From: Anolis sagrei
Taxonomy: Eukaryota > Chordata > Lepidosauria > Squamata > Anolidae
DNA length: 64,000 bases
Direction of reading: 5' to 3'
NCBI RefSeq assembly: GCF_037176765.1
Contig: NC_090034.1
Span: 97,549,500-97,613,499 of the forward strand
This document shows positions 43,911-64,000 of the stretch, one piece after another (the stretch's first letter is position 1; the number at the start of each line of letters is the position of its first letter). The notes under the pieces were generated by a model. That model ran no database searches, was not told the DNA's origin, and worked only from the letters and a program-made list of their open reading frames with translations. Position numbers and translations under genes: made by a program.

Positions 43911-44033
43911 TGTACTGGAACCTTTGTGCATCAGGATTTCTTGTGTGGTTTCGTATTCTGCACGGGCCCAAATAATTATCAAAGCTGTGCGTCATGGCAG
44001 GGATATGCACCCTTACTAGTTAATGTAACATTG

Positions 44034-44205
44034 GGCCCTTCCACACAACCCCATATTTCAGAATATCAAGGCAGAAAACCCCCAATATCTGCTTTGAACT
44101 GCAATATATGGCAGTGTGGACTCAGATAACCCAATTCAAAGTAGATATTGTGGGATTTTCTGCCTTGGTATTCTGGGATATAGGGCTGTGTGGAAGGGTG
44201 CTTTG
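44034..44205. repeat. Fold-back MITE (GGGCCCTTCCACAC family), most complete copy
   Basis: Both arms are present: gggcccttccacacaacccc on the left and gatatagggctgtgtggaag on the right, with the centre atatatggcagtgtggactc. About 170 bp. The superfamily is unassigned. Confidence 0.85.
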
Positions 44206-44209
44206 CCAT

Positions 44210-44870
44210 CATAAAGTTACACATCACACCCTTTGTTGGAGGATCTTGGTTGTTATTTCTTATGAGCAATAATTGTTTCAGTTACAGATTACTTCCAAAC
44301 ATTGGTGCATTTCAGTACATGCTGGTGGTATAGTATAATACGTATGTGCATACACAGGGGCAAAACTATGACTTGTCAACAAGTGAGGCAGAAATGAGTC
44401 AGAGTACTTCCTCCTGTCTTGAGTAGTTTGTGTTTGGAAACAATCATGCTGAATGTAGTGGCTGAGTGAAAGGGAAACTCACAATGCCCTTGGCTAATGG
44501 TGCGTATCCCAAACAGTCCCAGCTCACCCCCAGGAAGATTTTGAGGCACTCAACTTCTTTGTGAGATCTTCTGGTTGAATACGTTGTGAATACTTATTCT
44601 AGCTCACCCTAATGCTCATTGGGTGCTTCTGGTATTATAGTCAGGCCTTCATATTTGTTGTTTTTACATATTTTATTACTCTCAGGTTTGATGAATATGT
44701 TCTCTCTAAAACATATAGTTAACTGTGAGTCACACTGGAGGACCTAGAGATGCCTAGATAGAAAACCTGTTTAGTCATTTGTCGATCCTCCACTGGAAGC
44801 TGACCATGGAGTTAGGCTGGAGGACCTAGAGACTCTCAAAGGGGCAATCTCTTAGGTTAAAAAAACCCAC
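44210..44870. other. No gene seen
   Basis: No exon or nameable repeat. A near-duplicate pair (cactggaggacctagagatg at about 44735 and ggctggaggacctagagact at about 44815) is present. Confidence 0.45.
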
Positions 44871-44879
44871 AGAATTTGT

Positions 44880-45964
44880 TATTCACAATATTCCCGATCT
44901 CATTATGGATCTTGTGTCCTAAACCCTGTGACAGGGAGTGGTCAACCCACCTGTTTAAGGAGCTCCACTGGCTGCCGTTTATTTTCCGGTCCCAATTTAA
45001 GGTGCAGATGCTTACCTACAAAGCCCTAAACGGTTTGGGACCTGCCTACCTGCGTGACCGCATCTCTGTGTACGAATCCACACTATCTCTTCAATCATCT
45101 GGAGAGGCTCTGCTTGTGCTCCCACTTCTATCGCAAGTGCAATTGGTGGGGACGAGGGAGAGGGCCTTCTCGGTGGTGGTCCCTCAACTCTGGAACTCAC
45201 TCCCCAAGGACATCAGACATGCCCCAACCCTGGCAGTCTTTAGGAGGAGCCTGAAAACGTGGTTGTTTCAGTGTGCCCTCCAAGAATAAGGAAACTCCAA
45301 GCAATATGTCCCTAAACACACTTTATTAGTTATCTGGGATTGTCTGCACATTTCATCCCTCTCTAAAATTTCTATCCTAGTTATATGTCACCTGGTCATG
45401 CCCAGCATTACTTTTAAATTTTAATTATTACATTTGGTCGAGCCATAGGTTTTAAACGTCGTCGTGTTATTGTTAATGTTTATTGCTTATTTTCTGCTTA
45501 TGAGTTTATTTATTCAGTTCTTGTGGGTTTTTTCGGGCTATATGGCCATGTTCTAGAGGCATTTCTCCTGACGTTTCGCCTGCATCTATGGCAAGCATCC
45601 TCAGAGGTGAGGTCTGCTGAAACTGGGAAAAAATTCACACCTAGCCCAACTTACAAAAGCCCTTTGTCTCACCCTGGTCATTCCACAGATATATAAACCC
45701 CCCTTTTCCCCAGTTCCAGCAGACTTCACCTCTGAGGATGCTTGCCATAGATGCAGGCGAGACTTCAGGAGAAATGCCTCTAGAACATGGCCATATAGCC
45801 CGAAAAAAACCCACAAGAACTGAGTGATTCCAGCCATGAAAGCCTTCGACAGTTTATTTATTGTTTTGTATTACTGTTGCTATTGTTTTTATTGTTGTAT
45901 TGTGGGCTCGGCCTCATGTAAGCCGCACCGAGTCCCTTGGAGAGATGGTAGAGAGGTACAAATA

Positions 45965-45985
<21 letters not shown>
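44880..45985 (+). repeat. L2-like LINE 3' end with Penelope fold-back inside
   Basis: A 93-codon stretch stays open: ELHWLPFIFRSQFKVQMLTY, GLGPAYLRDRISVY, AFSVVVPQLWNSLPKDIRHA. It ends at about 45287. The 3' UTR tail (gccgcaccgagtcccttgga, then (ATT)n at 45969-46001) follows the insertion. This is the best-preserved member of the family in the window. Confidence 0.85.
45515..45850. mobile_element. Penelope-type fold-back with 12-bp TSD
   Basis: Inverted arms (cagttcttgtgggttttttc ... cccacaagaactgag), centre with ctgaggatgcttgccatag. agtttatttatt flanks both ends (45503-45514, 45851-45862). Confidence 0.9.
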
Positions 45986-46001
<16 letters not shown>

Positions 46002-46039
46002 TATTAAAATGAGGGGTCTGCTTTGTTGATCTAGATGTC

Positions 46040-46465
46040 CAGCTCTGTTTGAGGGATCAACAGTAGTCCTTAGAGCAAAGTAGCCTTATGATAAACCTGA
46101 AGCAAAACACAAAAACAAAACAAAAGCAAATGAACAAATGCTCAATGCATTGCTGTTATATTTCAAGGTGACCCCAAGGCTTAAACACTTCATAGGTATA
46201 GAGGCAAAACTAGAGAAAACAGCATCACAGCCTTTGGACTCAAGGCAGATGTCACAGTATACAGTTAATCATGAGGTTCTTGACTCTCAGCGGGGGTTAT
46301 CAAGAAGCCTACATTCTAACAAGCCCTGATCTGTGGATGAAGTGCAGAGACCAATTTATTTAAAAGAAACTATGTCTGAGCTAGAAAACAGAACGTGGGG
46401 TCTCCACTGAGGAGCTGTGGTATTCAGCATATATAAGAGAGTGACGGCTGTAGACCATGCATCCT
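46040..46465 (-). other. Gene 3 3' UTR and flank homologous to gene 4's
   Basis: This region aligns in blocks with 61265-61564 and 60955-61225 next to gene 4 (gagctgtgg[g/t]attcagca, ggctgtagacNatg). It identifies the shared transcribed 3' end of the paralogs. Confidence 0.7.
46355..46360 (-). terminator. AATAAA polyadenylation signal, gene 3
   Basis: Plus-strand tttatt gives AATAAA on the gene strand, 111 bp after the TGA. It is the only canonical hexamer close to this stop. Confidence 0.6.
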
Positions 46466-46470
46466 TTGTC

Positions 46471-57949
<11,479 letters not shown>

Positions 57950-57998
57950 TATGGAATTTGCACTCCTTATGCTCCTTTACCCAGAATGGGTCCACTCC

Positions 57999-58047
57999 AT
58001 GTATTTAATACAGCCTGGATTGGGCTCCACCTTCTGCCTTACATAAC
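57999..58047 (-). promoter_or_regulatory. Gene 3 proximal promoter: TATA-like box and D-box-like site
   Basis: Reverse strand: TATTAAATAC (58001-58010) lies about 52 bp before the ATG. GTTATGTAAGG (58037-58047) lies 88-98 bp before it and matches the PAR-bZIP D-box/C/EBP consensus (RTTAYGTAAY) at all but the last base. Alignment with gene 2's upstream region through the GCAGAAGG string supports selection on the block. Confidence 0.6.
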
Positions 58048-58339
58048 TAAATTACATGCACATGTGGGATGTTTATCTGTAGAACCAGAGTCAACATTAA
58101 TAATTTATTTCCTAGTTAATCATTTTTATTATCACAGAGGGCATGTAGATTTTCAGAGAGGGCATGTAGATTTGTCTTCCTGCAGGGAAAAAAAACCTGC
58201 TTAGCTTTCTTGAACCCTTGCAATAAAATCATGTCTGGCAATTGAGATCACCAGCACCAACAGCCAGACGGAATGGCACTCCTTGAATATATAAGTAGAA
58301 GTGGAAATTGTCCTAACCACTGGATAGTAACGGTAAAGG

Positions 58340-58645
58340 TTTCACTGTGACATTAAGTCTAGTCATGTCTGACTCTAGTGGGTAGTGTTCATCTCCATTT
58401 CTAAGCCAAAGAGCCAGCGTTGTCTGTAGACTCCTTCTAGATCATGTGGCTGGCATAACTGCATGTAGCACCATTTACCTTCCCACTGTCTATTGATCTG
58501 CTCGCATTTGTATATTTTCGAACTGCAAAAGCTGGTGCTAACAACAGGAGCTCACCGCGTTCCCTGGATCTGAACTGCTGACCTTTCAGCCAGCAAGTTC
58601 AGCAGCTCATTGCATTAACCCACTGTGCACTGGGTTATACAGCAT
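58340..58645 (-). repeat. Sauria-type SINE, near full length
   Basis: Antisense: tail aacggtaaaggtttcactgt, body ccatttctaagccaaagagc, head with ctggatctgaactgctgacc (box B) and attaacccactgtgca (box A). Confidence 0.85.
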
Positions 58646-58799
58646 TGTAAAAATGCAACAAATTTATTTGAACGGTGGACACCCTGATTAATTGCACATG
58701 CTTATGCTCAGAATGATTTTGTTGTTGTTGGCGGTGGTGGTGGTACACCAACAAAGCATTCATGTATGGTCACCATGTCTTTCTATGCACAGCATTTCA

Positions 58800-59006
58800 A
58801 TGTACTGTCAAAGGTTTTCATGGCTGGAATCACTGGGTTGTTGTAGGTTTTTCGGGCTATATGGCCGTGTTCTAGAAGCATTCTCTCCTGACATTTTGCC
58901 TGCATCCATGGCAAGCATCCTCAGAGGTTGTGAGGTCTGAGACAAAACGTCAAGAGAGAATGCTTCTAGAACATGGCCATATAGCCCAAAAAAACCTACA
59001 ACAACC
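58800..59006. mobile_element. Penelope-type fold-back with 12-bp TSD
   Basis: Inverted arms (gggttgttgtaggtttttcg / caacaaccc) flanked by perfect cacagcatttca (58788-58799, 59007-59018). Confidence 0.92.
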
Positions 59007-59312
59007 CACAGCATTTCATTTTGATTCATTCCAACATAGATGTCAAGCAGATGAAGAGATACTTCAAGTGAAGCTCAACTGTCAATAGTGAAACCCACAG
59101 ACGAGATGCAAACCCACATCTTTTGGAAACCAAGAATCCATGACCAACAGATGTATAATTTTTGAATGCTTTATAGCAAATATTATAAACAATATAAAGA
59201 TATCAAAGAATTGTTTGCATGCATACAGAATTGTAACTGATGATGTTGAAAAACTAGGGACCTCATAAGAAAATAAATAAAAAACTTTATTATTAATTGC
59301 TTTCCTTTTGAA

Positions 59313-59447
59313 CAGCGTTTCTCAAATTCTGCTCTTTCGGATGTTTTGGACTTCAGCTCCCACAATTCCTAAGATTTGGTAAGCTGGCTGCAATTTCTGG
59401 GAACTGAAGTCCAAAACACCTGCAGGAGTACAGTTTGAAGAACACTG
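59313..59447. mobile_element. 135-bp palindromic hAT MITE
   Basis: CAGCGTTTCTCAAATTCTGC ... GTTTGAAGAACACTG. Flanks cttttgaa and ctttagaa (7/8 TSD). Confidence 0.88.
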
Positions 59448-59449
59448 CT

Positions 59450-60100
59450 TTAGAAGATCCTTTAGATTGCTCTTGTAGTTATGGATCGTGCCTTTGACAA
59501 GAAAATGAATGTGGAAACAGATACCAATAGTCATGGAGTCTCCTACTTAGTACTAAGTAGGAGAGAAGAACGGAGAAGTAAATAATGAGAATATAACCTA
59601 TTAACAGGTACATGATGAACTATAGTAGCCTAGAATTCACTTTAATGATAACAATCATATTCATGGAAGATATTTTAATATGGTAATATTCCCCTAATTT
59701 TTTTATTGGCTGTGAACACTCATACTGGAGTGCAAAAAGTCTAGCCATGATGTAATGTGATGCAGATGCAAATAGCGATGACTGTTCTATTCCTTCCCAT
59801 AGGGAAATGTATACATTTCTAGCTGCTGTTAGGTTGGGGTTCTGCTAGCCTTGGGAAATATCCCTTTGCTCTTTTCTTCTGTGCAGAGAATTAGATCTCC
59901 ACTCTGATGTATATTTCATTGGGATGAGCTTGCTGGGCCAAAAAACCACAGGTGATATTCAGCATCAAAAGGGGCAGCTTCCCTAAAGTTTGTGATCTAT
60001 CAGAAAAATTGTAGCAGACATAGAAATAAAATGAGAAAATGTCAAAAATATAGGGATAGAATGGTACCAAAAAGGCCCTGAAAGTTTGAACGCCTCTCTC
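59450..60100. other. No gene seen
   Basis: AT-rich intergenic sequence without a recognised repeat or exon. Confidence 0.45.
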
Positions 60101-60103
60101 CCC

Positions 60104-60140
<37 letters not shown>

Positions 60141-60597
60141 CTTGTCTGTCTGTACCACAAAGGCTATTGCTAGATGAAGTGACTGTCTGTGATGTCACTG
60201 GACTGGCTGTTGCTAGATCAAGTGGATCTCCGTAATATCACTGGAAAAGAAAACTAGCATGCATTTGAGGGGAAGGGAGGAAGGAAGGAACCAGGAAGAG
60301 AGCCTTGGAAACATGACTAAATTGGCCCTCTCAGAGCAGGAGATGGGAGGAAGGGAGGGAAGAGAGGAAGAATAGAAAGGGAGGGAAGAGAGGAAGAATA
60401 GAAAGGAAAAAAAGGGGAAAAAAGAAAAGGAAGGGGAAGGGGAAGGAAGGAAAAGGAAAAGGAAAAGGAGAGAAGGAAGGAACAGAAATGAAAGTGGAAG
60501 AGGTACAAAGAGAGGGAAGGAAAGAAAGATACAGAAGAGATGAAAGCAAAGGAGCAGCAGGGTCTTTGACATGTGTGAATACAGGGTATATACTAAT

Positions 60598-60646
<49 letters not shown>

Positions 60647-60661
60647 GATAGATAGATTTAC

Positions 60662-60704
<43 letters not shown>

Positions 60705-60730
60705 CAGATAGGTAGATAGATAGAGATGGG
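60104..60730. repeat. (GT)n, purine tract and (GATA)n microsatellites
   Basis: (GT)n at 60104-60137, a GGAA/GAAA-rich purine tract at 60265-60545, and (GATA)n at 60598-60727. Open frames here are low-complexity artefacts. Confidence 0.9.
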
Positions 60731-60954
60731 GGGATTCTAGAATTGGAGTTGAGTTAGAGTTGCACTGATTAATTGGAGATGCACCGGAGAACACATGTTT
60801 GGGCATTTGTAGGTCCTCCAACAGATAGTTTCTTTCAGATTAAGAATGTGTATTATTCACAATGTTACCACTTTCACAGGGGTCCTGCGCCCCTCACCCC
60901 TGTGAAATGAAACCCTTGTGAAAATGAAACATCTACAGGCTGTGTTTGAGGCAT

Positions 60955-61540
60955 TAGCAGTGGTCCTTACTGTAAAGGACCTGCTATCCCATGAAAAAAG
61001 GGGGTCCAAAGCAAATGCTCAAGGTATTGTTTGTATGTTTTATATTTCAAGATGTACACATTCCTTAGGTACAGAAATTAAAAACAGAGAAGATAGGATC
61101 ACAGGCTTTTAGACTCAAAGTATATGTCTTAGTCCACAACAAATCATGAACTTCACTCTTTTCATGCGGCAAAAAATAGAATATGGGGGTTTGACTGAGG
61201 AGTTGTGGGATTCAGCCTCTGTAAGAATTGTAACCTACACAGGCAGCACAGGAACCAGCTGGAAGCTAGACAGTGGCCACAAAGATCCACTGACAGCAGA
61301 TCGATCTAATTTAATGAATATATTGTTGTTACATTTTATATCTCAAGATTTACCCCATTCTTTTGGTACAGAGATCAATATAGAAAAGAGAACATGACAG
61401 TCTTTCAGGCTCAAAGCATATGTCTTGGTCTGAAGTGAATCACAAGTTTCCTCCTTCTCTACATAGAGTATTCAGCAGAAAACAGATTATGGGGTCTCCA
61501 CTAAAGAGCTGTGGGATTCAGCAAGTGTAAGAGATCAATG
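60955..61540 (-). repeat. Tandemly doubled gene 4 3' flank
   Basis: Two diverged copies (about 60955-61225 and 61265-61540) share, in order, ttatatNtcaagat, ggtacagaNat, ctcaaagNatatgtctt and gagNtgtgggattcagc. Gene 3 has one such unit (46040-46465). Confidence 0.75.
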
Positions 61541-61564
61541 GCTGTAGACAATGTGACCTTTGGG

Positions 61565-63239
<1,675 letters not shown>

Positions 63240-63504
63240 CTGCGGAAAATATAAATAGGGTTGTGGTGGGAAATTCAAAGGTTCAGGAATGGCATCAGGT
63301 CATTTTAGAGCACAGCCTGTTCTGTCACCCATTGGTTGCCATGAATACTATTTAAACGTTCAGTGTAACCAACCAACAACATTTACCTTCTCTTTCTTGC
63401 AATCACAGTCCTTTGTACTTTAGTGGTGACATAGCTTGTGAGTTCAGTACAACTTATGTGATCCAGATTTAGTAGACAAGATTGAACTCTGAAACATGTC
63501 TTAC

Positions 63505-63895
63505 CAGAAAGAGCATCATTCTGGGCAGCTAAATAAGGAAATCCCAATTGGATGGTCCCCCATGAGGGTCTAACTCCAGGGGAAAACCAAGAGTGGTCAA
63601 CTTGGAAGTCCCTGAACAGACTTGGAGTGGGCAGATCAAAAGACAACCTGGCAAAATTGAACCATCTAAAAGAATCCTCCACCTTGTGTGACTGTGGAGT
63701 AGAACAAACAGGTCCACACCTGTATTCTTGTCCACAATGCCCTGCTTCATGTACAGAGAAGGAATTGTTTAAAGCTACAGACAATGCGGTTGCTGTTGCT
63801 CAGTTTTGGTCAAAAATTATTTAGCCACGTGCTCCTTCTAATTATATCAGTTTTATACTTATGTATGCAATGTTTTTGAGATGAAATAAATAAAT
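63505..63895 (+). repeat. LINE 3' end (family of 33590-35245)
   Basis: The forward strand reads TLCDCGVEQTGPHLYSCPQC and ELFKATDNAVAVAQFW, ending gagatgaaataaataaatc. It lies in intron 7 of gene 4. Confidence 0.75.
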
Positions 63896-64000
63896 CATTG
63901 GCTCAGCAGGCAGGATGGCTAATGTTGAGATCCAGGACACGTGTGTAGTTGCAAACTTTGGTATCAGCTGAAACCAATAAATAACCTTTTGTTATCCCAA

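Noticed and set aside
44876-45289. 137-codon forward frame as a host gene
   Set aside because: The sequence is the conserved C-terminus of an L2-like LINE with its 3' UTR following.

Overview
This looks like nuclear DNA of a squamate reptile, probably an iguanian (Anolis-like) lizard. The coding exons are vertebrate cytochrome P450 family 2 exons with GT..AG introns. The rest is a dense, nested repeat landscape that includes CR1, L1, L2-like, BovB-type and R4-like LINEs, Penelope-like elements, tRNA-derived SINEs, many hAT elements with 8-bp target duplications, and Helitrons. The species is an inference from that repeat mix.

Gene content is a tandem, same-strand (-) cluster of CYP2 genes. 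From right to left, which is the direction of transcription: gene 4 (last two exons only, 61565-63239, continuing past the right edge); gene 3 (complete, nine exons, 46471-57949); gene 2 (complete, nine exons, 18112-39774); gene 1 (first exon only, 780-950, continuing past the left edge). Genes 2 and 3 have the same exon lengths (180/163/150/161/177/142/188/142/182) and each encodes 494 residues, with the heme Cys at 439 and the I-helix Thr at 305. By motif and sequence they are closest to the CYP2A/CYP2G group. Gene 1's first exon is clearly more divergent. Genes 2 and 3 share a proximal promoter block with a TATA-like box and a C/EBP- or D-box-like site about 85-98 bp before the ATG.

Intergenic layout: 951-18111 (between genes 1 and 2) holds nested LINE, MITE, hAT, Penelope and Helitron remnants. 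39775-46470 (between genes 2 and 3) holds a 2.1-kb Helitron with internal minisatellites, R4-like LINE pieces, and an L2-like LINE split by a Penelope fold-back. 57950-61564 (between genes 3 and 4) holds a SINE, a Penelope fold-back, microsatellites, and a tandemly doubled gene-4 3' flank.

Points of most interest: (i) small palindromic Penelope-type insertions with 11-15-bp target duplications, one only about 20 bp from a splice acceptor; (ii) a hAT element whose target duplication begins at intron base +8 of gene 2 intron 2; (iii) several large inverted duplications in gene 3 introns, one best explained by tandem duplication followed by inversion; (iv) a Helitron with an apparent bypassed internal 3' end; (v) an element built from at least six hairpins.
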